From contig NZ_ALVY01000219.1 in the NCBI RefSeq assembly GCF_000332035.1, positions 1 to 61,481 of the forward strand: a DNA stretch of 61,481 nucleotides. Reading direction: 5' to 3'. The stretch is from Gloeocapsa sp. PCC 73106 (GTDB lineage Bacteria; Cyanobacteriota; Cyanobacteriia; Cyanobacteriales; Gloeocapsaceae). The notes beneath the pieces were generated by a model that did not search any database, was not told where the DNA came from, and was given only the letters and a program-made list of their open reading frames with translations. Positions 16,874 through 24,799 of this stretch are shown here, piece by piece (the first letter of the stretch is position 1; each line of letters opens with the position of its first letter). The position numbers were made by a program, and so were the translations under genes.

Positions 16874-17869
16874 ATGCTGACAGAGTCCTCTTGTCTAATT
16901 ATTGGCGGCGGAATAACGGGTTTAATCGCCGCTCAAACGCTACACAGTCGGGGAATTAGCGTAACTATTCTAGATAAAGGACGGGGTATCGGTGGACGAC
17001 TAGCTACACGTAGACTCAGCCATCCTGAATATGGTGAAGGGGTAATTGACTACGGTGCACCCCATTTTACCGCTAATGGTCCCGAATTTAAGGCTTTAGT
17101 CTCTCAATGGCTCGAACAGAACTTAATTAAAGTTTGGTCTACCGGATTTGTCTCCAGCAACGGACAAATTGAGGAAACAACCTATTACTGTGGGAGAGAG
17201 GGGAATCGGGCGATCGCTAAACATCTGGCCCAAAACTTGAACGTGCACACGAATACCCAAGTTACTAAAGTAGTATGGGAAGCCAATTATTGGCAAGCCC
17301 ACACAGCTACAGATCAAATCTTCACTGGGGAATACCTGTTATTAACCCCTCCAGTACCCCAGTCTTTGGAATTGTTGAAGAGTCTTAATTTAGCTCTACC
17401 GCAGAAACTGACTGAAGTGGCTTATCATCCATGTATCGCTGTTTTAACCTTACTCGAGGCTGAAAGTCACATTCCCCCACCAGGAGGACTTTGGCTCAAT
17501 GGTAACCCTTTAACTTGGATCAACTGCAATCATCAAAAGGGTATCTCTCCCAATGCTTACGGGGTTACCCTCCACGCTAGTCCGGAGTATAGTCATAGTC
17601 ACTGGAAAAGCGATGATTCGAGCATAATTGATGATTTAATCAACAGCGCTTCACCCTGGTTAGGTTCTCGGGTAATTACGCATCAAATCCACCGCTGGCG
17701 CTATAGTCGAGCTCACAAAGTCTATGGAGAACCTTTCTTGGCTCTAACACAACCAGGTCCTTTAATTCTAGCAGGCGATGGCTTTCTGGGTTCGAATCTA
17801 GAGGGTGCAGTTCTATCTGGATTAGCTGCGGCTGATTATTTATGGTGGGAAAATATCTCCAGCAATTAA
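16874..17869 (+). CDS. NAD(P)/FAD-dependent oxidoreductase, renalase-like
   Basis: A FAD-binding Rossmann protein of 331 residues. It has the dinucleotide motif IIGGGITGLIAAQTL (residues 8-22) followed by the GRGIGGRLATRR loop typical of amine-oxidase/renalase relatives, and a C-terminal FAD block GPLILAGDGFLGSNLEGAVLSG. The substrate is unknown. It follows the peptide-ligase gene with a 1-bp gap, so the two likely act together or at least share a transcript. Its 3' end overlaps the convergent Uma2 gene by 30 bp. Confidence 0.83.
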   Translation: MLTESSCLIIGGGITGLIAAQTLHSRGISVTILDKGRGIGGRLATRRLSHPEYGEGVIDYGAPHFTANGPEFKALVSQWLEQNLIKVWSTGFVSSNGQIEETTYYCGREGNRAIAKHLAQNLNVHTNTQVTKVVWEANYWQAHTATDQIFTGEYLLLTPPVPQSLELLKSLNLALPQKLTEVAYHPCIAVLTLLEAESHIPPPGGLWLNGNPLTWINCNHQKGISPNAYGVTLHASPEYSHSHWKSDDSSIIDDLINSASPWLGSRVITHQIHRWRYSRAHKVYGEPFLALTQPGPLILAGDGFLGSNLEGAVLSGLAAADYLWWENISSN

Positions 17870-18403
17870 ATTGAATTCGGGAAAAGTGTGTGAGACAATC
17901 GATTTATCCCCTTGAAAGATTTTTTCTTCATATAATCCATCTACAAGAGTTAATAGCGTCACTTTTTCTGATTGAGGATCGACGATCCAATACTCTAATA
18001 TCCCTCTAGCTGCGTATTCTGATCGTTTATAACGATAATCTCTGTCTTCATTAACTTTACCAGGGGAAACCACTTCTATCACTAGCGCAGGAGCAGGCAT
18101 TTCTGGCGTAATGGTTGCTCGTTTTCCGTAGAGTGCGGTTAACAATTCCTCTGTTATAATCATCAAGTCGGGCAATCGAACTCGGTTTCCTGCAGTGACG
18201 ATTTCTGTATCTTTATGGCAAACTAGACGAAAAGGTACTATTTTGAGAAATTCTGACAGTAAATAGAGAGCAATTAAGTTGTTTTGATTACTTTCTGGCG
18301 ACATTATGCTCAAATATCCGTCTTCTAGTTCATAAAGATTATCTGTGTCGTCATCGTAGGTAAGATACTCCGTTAGGGTTAGTTTTTTAGCTATTATTAC
18401 CAT
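17840..18403 (-). CDS. Uma2/DUF820 family protein (PD-(D/E)XK-like)
   Basis: A member of a family greatly expanded in cyanobacteria, with a restriction-endonuclease-like core. The expected pieces are visible in 187 residues: LTLTEYLTYDDDTDNLYELEDG, RLPDLMII (Asp), LVIEVVSPG (Glu), then YKRSEYAARGILEYWIVDP. No biological role is established for most members. It overlaps the start of the upstream GNAT gene's stop region by 17 bp, so the two form a pair transcribed leftwards. Confidence 0.88.
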   Translation of the reverse strand: MVIIAKKLTLTEYLTYDDDTDNLYELEDGYLSIMSPESNQNNLIALYLLSEFLKIVPFRLVCHKDTEIVTAGNRVRLPDLMIITEELLTALYGKRATITPEMPAPALVIEVVSPGKVNEDRDYRYKRSEYAARGILEYWIVDPQSEKVTLLTLVDGLYEEKIFQGDKSIVSHTFPEFNLIAGDIFPP

Positions 18404-18887
18404 AATTTGCTCGATTTAGACGATAAACGAAACAACTATCCTCACCGAATTGCCTAGATTCAATGAACTTAAAGCCAAGACGTTCATAAAAGCGATGGGC
18501 GCGAATATTACTGGAAAGGGGATCGACGAGTATACCCGTCACAGTTGAATCGAAGAAGCATCGATCAATTGCTAGCCTCATCATGATAGTTCCATAGCCT
18601 TTTCCCAAATTGTCTTTTTCGCCAATCCAAATATCAATAGCACGCAAACCGATTGTAATATTACCCCAATAATGGCTTTCTTCCTCTGCAGGATCAATAA
18701 TTTGGATAAATCCGATGGGTTGACCATCGATTTCTGCTATTAGTTGCTCTCTCCAAGGCGGTTTACGCTTGAGTTCTGATTCCCAAGCCCAATCATCATT
18801 AGGATCTGAAGCAATCACATGAGATTGTTCATCCCAATGGTTTAACAGATCTAAATCAGCTAAGTTGGCATCGCGTAACTTAATCAT
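18387..18887 (-). CDS. GNAT family N-acetyltransferase
   Basis: An acetyl-CoA-dependent acyltransferase. The sequence has an N-terminal MIKLRDANLADLDLLNHWDE block and the acetyl-CoA loop DNLGKGYGTIMMRLAID. The C-terminal block is RAHRFYERLGFKFIE, as in the AAC(6')-like branch with the IDIWIG strand. The start at 18887 (MIKLRD) matches family N-termini better than the in-frame ATG at 18905. The acceptor is unknown; aminoglycoside acetylation should not be assumed. It overlaps the Uma2 gene and is divergent from the CyRepA1 gene. Confidence 0.85.
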   Translation of the reverse strand: MIKLRDANLADLDLLNHWDEQSHVIASDPNDDWAWESELKRKPPWREQLIAEIDGQPIGFIQIIDPAEEESHYWGNITIGLRAIDIWIGEKDNLGKGYGTIMMRLAIDRCFFDSTVTGILVDPLSSNIRAHRFYERLGFKFIESRQFGEDSCFVYRLNRANYGNNS

Positions 18888-18909
18888 TGGTATTTTGCCT
18901 AACATCCAA

Positions 18910-18952
18910 CCCCATATCTAGTGTTATATAATTAAGGACTCTATATATGGGG
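18910..18952 (+). promoter_or_regulatory. Inverted repeat with -10 box upstream of CyRepA1 gene
   Basis: CCCCATAT (18910-18917) and ATATGGGG (18945-18952) form an 8-bp inverted repeat. A perfect TATAAT lies between them at 18927-18932, pointing towards the gene starting at 18959. No good -35 box was found. The arrangement suits an operator bound by a dimeric regulator, possibly Rep itself, and might also form an mRNA hairpin. An ATG at 18947 is buried in the right arm, which is one reason to prefer the start at 18959. Confidence 0.45.
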
Positions 18953-18958
18953 TGCAGA

Positions 18959-21805
18959 ATGGATTATTTTCAAGAATGGGCAGCGAGTGGGGTAGATGAA
19001 GCCGTCACTAGACTCAATGTTGTCTCTTTAGAGGGTAGATCGCCCCTAGACTATCTACTTTACTCCGAAGAATTATCTCGGCGCAACGACGGCAGAGTTG
19101 AAAGTAATGTACTCAGACGCTATGAGCATACAGAAGCGGGTGGCTGGTGGTGTTCCGGAATCAATTTACTGACGGGAGAAGAAGATCTCTGGGGCTGTTT
19201 CAAACCCGATCGCCCTAGAAAGATTGACGATAAAACCATCAAGTACGAGCACCCACCCAAAGCTAATACTGGAGTATTCGCCCTTAAGGTACCTTTAGAT
19301 CTTTGGTTCGCTATCGCCAAACGTTACGATATAGATATCTTACCAGAAGACATAAACACAAATCAACCTGATCTAGGATTTTGGCAGTGGGTGATTAATC
19401 ATCCCAGTTTACCCATTTGTATCACAGAGGGAGCAAAAAAAGCGGGAGCTTTACTAAGTGCCAATTATATAGCGATCGCCCTTCCGGGAATTAACAATGG
19501 TTATCGAGTTTGTCGAGATGATTATGGAGTGACCACGGGTAAATCTAGCTTAATTCCCCAACTGCAAATCCTAGCCACTCCCAACCGACCGATTTATCTA
19601 GCTTTTGACCAAGATGACAAACCCAGTGCGATCAAAGCCGTAACCAGTGCGATCGTCCGTTTGGGATATCTCTGCACTCAAAGAGGCGCTTCAGTTAAAG
19701 TTATCACTTGGAATCGGGATCTCGGTAAGGGTGTGGACGATTTAATCGCTTCTCAAGGTCAATCGGGTTTTACGCAAGTCTACGAAACTGCCATCAATTG
19801 GGATGTTTGGAAAGCTAAATCCTTCGGTCAATTCACTCAGACGGTCAATTTAGAACTCAATTGTCGCTATCTACCTCTGGATGTTGTCCCCGAGCAAAGA
19901 CAATTAATCGCCCTTAAATCCCCCAAAGGTACGGGAAAAACCGAATTTTTGGCTCATATAGTCGCCCAAGCCCAAGCCCAGGGTCGTAAGATACTAGTAA
20001 TTGGTCATAGAATTAAATTGTTACAAGCGTTATGTCAACGATTTGGTATCTCATACCTGAGTGGTTCTAGTTACGGTCTGTGTATCGATTCTCTACATCC
20101 CAAATCTCAAGCCCATTTTGACCCTACCACTTGGGAAGACGCGGTAATTATTATTGATGAAGTAGAACAAGTTTTATGGCACGCTTTAAATTCTAGTACT
20201 TGTAAAAATCAGAGAGTGGCGATTTTAACAACCTTGAAAAAATTGCTTCAATCGGTTTTAAATAGTCGCGGAAAAGTTTATCTAGCTGATGCAGATTTAA
20301 GTGATATTTCCTTAGATTATATTATAGCTTTGTCTGGTAGGAATATAGAACCATTCGTAATTTACAACCGTTGGCAAGCTACAGCTAAAGAAGCTATGGC
20401 GGTTTATAACTATCCGGAAAGTACTCCTAAACGCTTAGTGAGAGATCTAGAAAAACATATCAAAGAAGGTGGTAAACCCTTTGTTTGTTTGTCTGCGCAA
20501 AAACTAACTAGTCCTTGGGGAACTCGAACATTAGAAGCTTATTTAAGTAAACAATTTCCTCAAGCAAAAATATTGCGCATTGACTCAGAATCAGTATTAG
20601 AACCAGAGGTAAATTTAGATAAAATTTTGCCAAAGTATGATATAGTTTTAGCTAGTCCAGCGATAGAAACCGGAATAAGTATTAATCTACGTGGACACTT
20701 TACTTCAGTTTGGGCGATCGCTCAAGGAGTACAAACCCCCGAGTCAGTTTGTCAAGCTTTAGCTAGAGTCAGAGAAAATATTCCTAGATATATATGGGTA
20801 GCTTCTTATGGCTTTAATCGGGTTGGTAATGGTTCTACTTCTATTCCCTCTTTGTTAAGTTCTGGACATCGCATAACCCAAGCTAATATACGCTTACTCC
20901 AGCAATCTGATTTCGACGCGATCGACGATATCGATACGGTTTTTCAAGGAGAATCTTTGCTTTGTTGGGCTAAAATGGCAGTAAGAATTAATGCATCTAT
21001 GCTTAATTATCGTGCTTGTACTCAAGAAAATTTAACGGCTAACGGTTATCAGTTGGTGGAAAAACTAACAGCTACTGCTAATTCTTTTCGTGAGCAAAAT
21101 GCTCTAACCGCAGCAATTAACGCCGTACAACAGCAAAATTACGAAGCAGAATGTCAAGCAGTATGTCAAGCTACAGATTTATCTTTGCAAGAATATCGTC
21201 AACTTAAACATAAACTAGTTAAAACGAGAGCGCAGAAATTAAGTGTGAGAAAATATGAGTTGAAATTGCGCTATGGTCTCTCTGTGACTCCTCAATTAGT
21301 AATTCAAGATGATCAGGGATGGTATAAGCAGTTACGGTTACATTACTTTTTAACCCTTGGACGTCAATATTTAGCAGATCGGGACGCATGTGTAGCCAAA
21401 ATAATGATTCAACAAGGATCGCTCTTTTTTCCTGACTTTAACAATTCTCAACTAGGGGCGATCGTCAATACGATGGAGATTCTCAAAATTCCTGAAATTC
21501 TCAACGCGGGATCAAGAGAACTAAAAAATAGCGATGAAGACTTACAAGCTATAACGGCGATCGCGCTTCAGCATCGCAGTCAAATTAAAGCAATCACGGG
21601 AATCGGTTTGAGTCAAACAGCTACACCAATCAGAACTATGAAACGTTTTCTCACTCAGATCGGCTACGATTTACAGTTTGTACGCGTTTCTAAGCGTTTG
21701 AGACTCTATCGATTGGTTTTACCTCAAGACGGTCGAGGAGTGGTTTTTCAATACTGGTTCAAGATGGATCAACAGTATCCTGGTAGTTCCGAGTCAGGTT
21801 TGTGA
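18959..21805 (+). CDS. CyRepA1-family replication protein (DUF3854 plus helicase-like region)
   Basis: The protein (948 residues from MDYFQEW) matches the cyanobacterial plasmid replication proteins called CyRepA1. The N-terminal third contains a TOPRIM-like DUF3854 region (ICITEGAKKAGALLS; PIYLAFDQDD). The middle has Walker A (KSPKGTGKT, residues 320-328 from this start) and Walker B (AVIIIDEVEQ), and a later VCQALARVRENIPRYIWVA block like helicase motif VI. The start at 18959 is chosen because the upstream ATG lies in a hairpin arm. The gene sits among chromosomal genes with no partition or conjugation genes beside it, so it is either a chromosomal relative or a relic of an integrated plasmid. 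Confidence 0.82.
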   Translation: MDYFQEWAASGVDEAVTRLNVVSLEGRSPLDYLLYSEELSRRNDGRVESNVLRRYEHTEAGGWWCSGINLLTGEEDLWGCFKPDRPRKIDDKTIKYEHPPKANTGVFALKVPLDLWFAIAKRYDIDILPEDINTNQPDLGFWQWVINHPSLPICITEGAKKAGALLSANYIAIALPGINNGYRVCRDDYGVTTGKSSLIPQLQILATPNRPIYLAFDQDDKPSAIKAVTSAIVRLGYLCTQRGASVKVITWNRDLGKGVDDLIASQGQSGFTQVYETAINWDVWKAKSFGQFTQTVNLELNCRYLPLDVVPEQRQLIALKSPKGTGKTEFLAHIVAQAQAQGRKILVIGHRIKLLQALCQRFGISYLSGSSYGLCIDSLHPKSQAHFDPTTWEDAVIIIDEVEQVLWHALNSSTCKNQRVAILTTLKKLLQSVLNSRGKVYLADADLSDISLDYIIALSGRNIEPFVIYNRWQATAKEAMAVYNYPESTPKRLVRDLEKHIKEGGKPFVCLSAQKLTSPWGTRTLEAYLSKQFPQAKILRIDSESVLEPEVNLDKILPKYDIVLASPAIETGISINLRGHFTSVWAIAQGVQTPESVCQALARVRENIPRYIWVASYGFNRVGNGSTSIPSLLSSGHRITQANIRLLQQSDFDAIDDIDTVFQGESLLCWAKMAVRINASMLNYRACTQENLTANGYQLVEKLTATANSFREQNALTAAINAVQQQNYEAECQAVCQATDLSLQEYRQLKHKLVKTRAQKLSVRKYELKLRYGLSVTPQLVIQDDQGWYKQLRLHYFLTLGRQYLADRDACVAKIMIQQGSLFFPDFNNSQLGAIVNTMEILKIPEILNAGSRELKNSDEDLQAITAIALQHRSQIKAITGIGLSQTATPIRTMKRFLTQIGYDLQFVRVSKRLRLYRLVLPQDGRGVVFQYWFKMDQQYPGSSESGL

Positions 21806-21847
21806 ACTACCTACACTCTCATCTATAGATTACAGTGTAGGCTTCTG
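21806..21847 (+). repeat. 42-bp hairpin repeat directly after a stop codon, copy B
   Basis: It begins at the base after the CyRepA1 TGA with ACTACCTACACTCT, includes ATCTATAGAT, and ends AGTGTAGGCTTCTG. CCTACACT (21810-21817) pairs with AGTGTAGG (21834-21841). It matches 5833-5874 (minus strand) at 40 of 42 positions. Confidence 0.75.
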
Positions 21848-21910
21848 GCATCCCTTTAGGACTTCCAGAACTTGCTTCGTGGTACTATTTTCCCACTACG
21901 CCAATTTATA

Positions 21911-21939
21911 GTCGGGAACAGTTCCAGCCCGACTTTTTT
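21911..21939 (+). terminator. Rho-independent terminator
   Basis: GTCGGG (21911-21916) pairs with CCCGAC (21928-21933), followed at once by six T residues. Inside the loop GGAAC/GTTCC can extend pairing. It would end transcription from the CyRepA1 gene, about 105 bp after its stop. Confidence 0.7.
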
Positions 21940-21970
21940 AAAGTATAGCACCTACCTTGCCGTGATTCAT

Positions 21971-22016
21971 CCCACGCTTATTTATTTGTAATCTCGATCA
22001 ATAAATTAAGCGTGGG
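21971..22016. repeat. Perfect 10-bp-stem hairpin with GGCTTCTC tail
   Basis: CCCACGCTTA (21971-21980) and TAAGCGTGGG (22007-22016) are perfect reverse complements, with AT-rich inner pairing. GGCTTCTCACG follows, like the GGCTTCTG tail of the 42-bp repeats. It lies a few bases beyond the 3' end of the convergent HicB gene and resembles IS200/IS605-type end hairpins. Confidence 0.6.
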
Positions 22017-22021
22017 GCTTC

Positions 22022-22261
22022 TCACGAATTAGCTAAATTAGCTTCCACACCAACTCCGTCAAAGGTTTTAGCCCTAGGAAGAGGTTGACCCTCTTCTAGA
22101 GCAGATTTTACCAAAAAATCGATAACTTCTAGGGCATTTTTCAACGCTTCTTCATAGGTTTCGCCGTAAGTCTGACACAAATTACCCCATTCTGGTAGAC
22201 CAACTATAAAGCATTGAGCTTCATCAGACCATTGAATAATAATACTGTAGTGATGATTCAT
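22022..22261 (-). CDS. HicB-family antitoxin-like protein, without a HicA partner
   Basis: A 79-residue protein with the partial RNase H-like HicB fold: MNHHYSIIIQWSDEAQCFIVGLPEWG, then TYGETYEEALKNALEVIDFLV. HicB normally neutralises the HicA mRNA interferase, which is a protein of about 60-80 residues encoded next to it. No such frame is visible here; the neighbours are the beta-lactamase-like gene (10 bp upstream) and a hairpin cluster. No separate DNA-binding C-terminal domain is seen. It may be an orphan or act in trans. Confidence 0.8.
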   Translation of the reverse strand: MNHHYSIIIQWSDEAQCFIVGLPEWGNLCQTYGETYEEALKNALEVIDFLVKSALEEGQPLPRAKTFDGVGVEANLANS

Positions 22262-22271
22262 GGCTATAACA

Positions 22272-23213
22272 TTAGTTTGAGAAAGACGTCATAATCGCAT
22301 CTAGGAAAGCCGCAGAAATAAATGGAAGTAATTGTCGATTCTGGCTACTATTTTTCCCCTCAGTAAACACAACCAATAGATAGGGAAAACAATGAGGTAC
22401 TTCGATATAAGCCGCATCATGACGTACTTGACTAGTCCAGCCTGCTTTTGACCAAATATGAGCTTCACTGGGCAAAGATTGCCCCAAAAACCCGTCGATT
22501 TGATTTTCAGGTTCACTGGGTAAAGTAGAGTTAAGAGGACGTTTGAGTAAATCGATCATCAAGCGCGATGCGAGAGCACTAACGGCTACACCCCCAATGA
22601 TACTATGAAGGAGGCGCGTCACCGCCTCTGTGGTCAGCATATTGCGATTTTCCATTAATTCCCCTAAAAATATTCTTTCTCTACCATAGGGACCATCACA
22701 CCAGGTTTTCTGATTGATATTGACCGTTGCTAATTCTGACCAGCCCAAAGACTGAAAATACCGATTGACTAAATTGCGCTGATGTTGCCAAGTCTCAAAT
22801 GGACCAGGAGGCAATTCCGGACCACTGCTGGTACCACTTAAGACATCAACGACTAAACTGGTGGCGTCATTGCTAGACTCTACAATCATATCAGTAATAG
22901 CACGCTCTAATTCAAAGGAAGAGGAGACCATTTGACCCTGTAACCACTCCTGAATCGCTACTAAGTAAAATAATTTAACAATACTCGCCGGATAAATCCG
23001 TTCACCCCCACGATAACTAAACCCTCTAACCCTGTGTTGCCAAAATTCTTCAGCGGAAATAGCCCCCCCAGTATTGACAATTACGGGAGGATCATAAACA
23101 ATCCAAGTCAGAGCAATTTGATTACGCGCTAATTCAGGAAATTTTGCCCAGGTATTTGAGAGTATCTCTAATCCTAATTGTTCTAACTGGCTATCTTGGC
23201 GAAAAAAACTCAT
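22272..23213 (-). CDS. Serine hydrolase of the class A beta-lactamase / PBP fold
   Basis: Of 313 residues, the three active-site motifs of the serine penicillin-recognising fold are visible. They are S77-I-V-K80 (YPASIVKLFYLV), S114-N115-D116 (ESSNDATS) and a KAG triad (SKAGWTSQVRHDAA) in the position of KTG. There is no signal peptide, unlike secreted beta-lactamases, so a role as a cytoplasmic or envelope hydrolase or peptidase is as likely as antibiotic resistance. Only 18 bp separate its start from the divergent NlpC/P60 peptidase gene, which hints at a shared cell-wall function. Confidence 0.83.
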   Translation of the reverse strand: MSFFRQDSQLEQLGLEILSNTWAKFPELARNQIALTWIVYDPPVIVNTGGAISAEEFWQHRVRGFSYRGGERIYPASIVKLFYLVAIQEWLQGQMVSSSFELERAITDMIVESSNDATSLVVDVLSGTSSGPELPPGPFETWQHQRNLVNRYFQSLGWSELATVNINQKTWCDGPYGRERIFLGELMENRNMLTTEAVTRLLHSIIGGVAVSALASRLMIDLLKRPLNSTLPSEPENQIDGFLGQSLPSEAHIWSKAGWTSQVRHDAAYIEVPHCFPYLLVVFTEGKNSSQNRQLLPFISAAFLDAIMTSFSN

Positions 23214-23231
23214 AATTTTATTTAATTACAA

Positions 23232-23894
23232 ATGGAACAGGAATATTGCTGTGGTGTGACTTTAGATCTCTATGATTCTCCCACTTGTAGTCTGTTAGCA
23301 ACTCAAGCAGCTCAAGGAAGATACCTCACTTTATTATCGGATAAAGAAGTCAATCACGCTATCAAAGTACTTTTACGAGAGGATAATTACATCGCTTGGC
23401 TACCCTCATCTCAATTGATACATTTAAAACCCGCAGCTACTCCCTATAGAGCGATCGCTTTATCTCGTGAGAAGATTACTGAACTCATCCCTTCGGCGAT
23501 CGCCTATATCTACAAGGCGATGGAACGCCCCAATTATTACCTTTGGGGTGGTACAGTGGGACCTAACTACGATTGTTCAGGGTTAATTCAAGCAGCTTTT
23601 GCGAGTGTAGGTATTTGGTTACCCAGAGACTCATTTCAACAAGCAGAGTTTACCCAACCCATTTTAGCCTCAGAGTTGCTTCCGGGTGACTTAATTTTTT
23701 TTGGGGAAGACAAAGTCAATCACGTTGCTCTTTATCTGGGGGATAATTCTTATATTCATAGTTCCGGTCCAACCATGGGACGCAACGGAATCGGGATAGA
23801 TCGTTTATCCGCCGATGGAGACGCTATTAGTCGAACTTATTTTAGTAAATTATCGGGCTATGGTCGTGTAAAACTGATTATTCCTTTCATATAG
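23232..23894 (+). CDS. NlpC/P60 (C40) peptidase with N-terminal SH3b domain
   Basis: Predicted gamma-D-glutamyl-diaminopimelate endopeptidase acting on cell-wall peptides. Residues 1-70 form a bacterial SH3 domain. The catalytic domain has Cys115 (NYDCSGL), His164 (VNHVALYLG) and a third His176 (YIHSSG). Order and spacing (49 and 12 residues) fit the enzymes characterised structurally from Anabaena and Nostoc. The 220 residues match those proteins and there is no signal peptide, which suits muropeptide recycling. Convergent with the VapC gene (8-bp overlap). Confidence 0.92.
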   Translation: MEQEYCCGVTLDLYDSPTCSLLATQAAQGRYLTLLSDKEVNHAIKVLLREDNYIAWLPSSQLIHLKPAATPYRAIALSREKITELIPSAIAYIYKAMERPNYYLWGGTVGPNYDCSGLIQAAFASVGIWLPRDSFQQAEFTQPILASELLPGDLIFFGEDKVNHVALYLGDNSYIHSSGPTMGRNGIGIDRLSADGDAISRTYFSKLSGYGRVKLIIPFI

Positions 23895-24285
23895 TATTGA
23901 TGAGCTTTACATAAGGATAGTTTAGTATTTGCCTATCGGCAGTGATCAGGGCACAGCCGTTAGCTCGTGCAGTAGCAACAATTAACCGATCAGCCGGATC
24001 TTTATGGAACTCTCCCGGTAAGTTTACGGCATCAATAGCGATAGTAGGTGTAATCGGAATAAGGATTACCCCTCCCACACTTAGCGCAATACAGAACCAT
24101 TCTTGCATTGGCAGAGGAAGCGTCACTCTTTCTTGTTTGACTAATGGGGCGAGCTCTACCAACGAAATTGTACATATACCGATACCATCACTAAGGGTAT
24201 TTTCGATTAGGTTTTTATGATGGGTGCTCAGTTTGGGGTCGTTCTGGTTCCACCAGACCCAGATATGAGTATCGAGAATCAGCAT
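23887..24285 (-). CDS. vapC: PIN-domain toxin, VapC type
   Basis: A predicted Mg-dependent ribonuclease toxin. The 132 residues begin MLILDTHIWVWW with the first catalytic Asp (residue 5). A Glu in TISLVELAPLV and a later Asp in FHKDPADRLIVATA complete the acidic cluster, and LITADRQILNYP gives the last one. It follows the antitoxin gene at 24300-24557 by 14 bp and belongs to the DTH..W subgroup common in cyanobacteria. Confidence 0.88.
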   Translation of the reverse strand: MLILDTHIWVWWNQNDPKLSTHHKNLIENTLSDGIGICTISLVELAPLVKQERVTLPLPMQEWFCIALSVGGVILIPITPTIAIDAVNLPGEFHKDPADRLIVATARANGCALITADRQILNYPYVKLINTI

Positions 24286-24299
24286 TTGAAGGAGACCAC

Positions 24300-24557
24300 C
24301 TATTGAAATACTTCCCAGTCATTTGCTGGAAGTGCTGATTCTTCAGGTGTTGCCCCATAGGAATAGGGTTTAAGTCCAGCTAAAGGAAGTGTTACTTGCG
24401 CTGACGGTTCACCGACTGCACTCTGGGCGAGTTTCTCCCTGACGGCCTCGCTTAAAATCTTAGAAGCGAGTTCTTCGACTGATACTCTTTGAAGCACAGC
24501 CGCCTTAATTAACATCGTTCGAACTTCATTAGTAAGATGTACATTCGTCCAAGTCAT
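24300..24557 (-). CDS. vapB: VapB-type antitoxin
   Basis: An 85-residue partner of the downstream PIN toxin. The N-terminal half (TNVHLTNEVRTMLIKAAVLQRVSVEELASKIL) fits a ribbon-helix-helix-like DNA-binding region. The C-terminal half is Pro/Glu-rich and likely wraps the toxin, ending NDWEVFQ. It is assigned mainly from position and size. Confidence 0.7.
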   Translation of the reverse strand: MTWTNVHLTNEVRTMLIKAAVLQRVSVEELASKILSEAVREKLAQSAVGEPSAQVTLPLAGLKPYSYGATPEESALPANDWEVFQ

Positions 24558-24628
24558 AGTTTAAAGCTTTGGATATCACGAATTTTAGTCTAGCTCATTT
24601 TGGGCTGATACTCCTACTGATATCATGT

Positions 24629-24698
24629 CCGCTTAATTAGTTAACTTAAAGTGGTGAGTCACATTTTTATCTAAACCTTTACCCTTTACCCTTTCCCC
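24629..24698 (-). repeat. 70-bp inverted repeat, left arm
   Basis: Its reverse complement matches 25806-25875 at 67 of 70 positions. It contains (CCCTTTA)n, a GTGAGTCACATTTTTATC block and TTAATTAGTTAAC. It stands 101 bp upstream of the glycosyltransferase start. The C-rich part is G-quadruplex-capable on the minus strand. Confidence 0.9.
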
Positions 24699-24799
24699 CT
24701 ACTCACCTTTATGTATAAGTATTTACCCGGACTTCATATGATAAGGTCTCCAAAAACAAGTCAGTTATAATTTGAAAAAACTATAAACTAATAAACCAG

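Noticed and set aside
22022-22271. Complete HicAB system
   Set aside because: Only a HicB-like gene is present; no HicA-sized frame with a HicA-like sequence is adjacent.
22272-23213. Antibiotic-resistance beta-lactamase
   Set aside because: The active-site motifs fit the fold, but there is no signal peptide and the neighbour is a cell-wall peptidase, so resistance is not supported.
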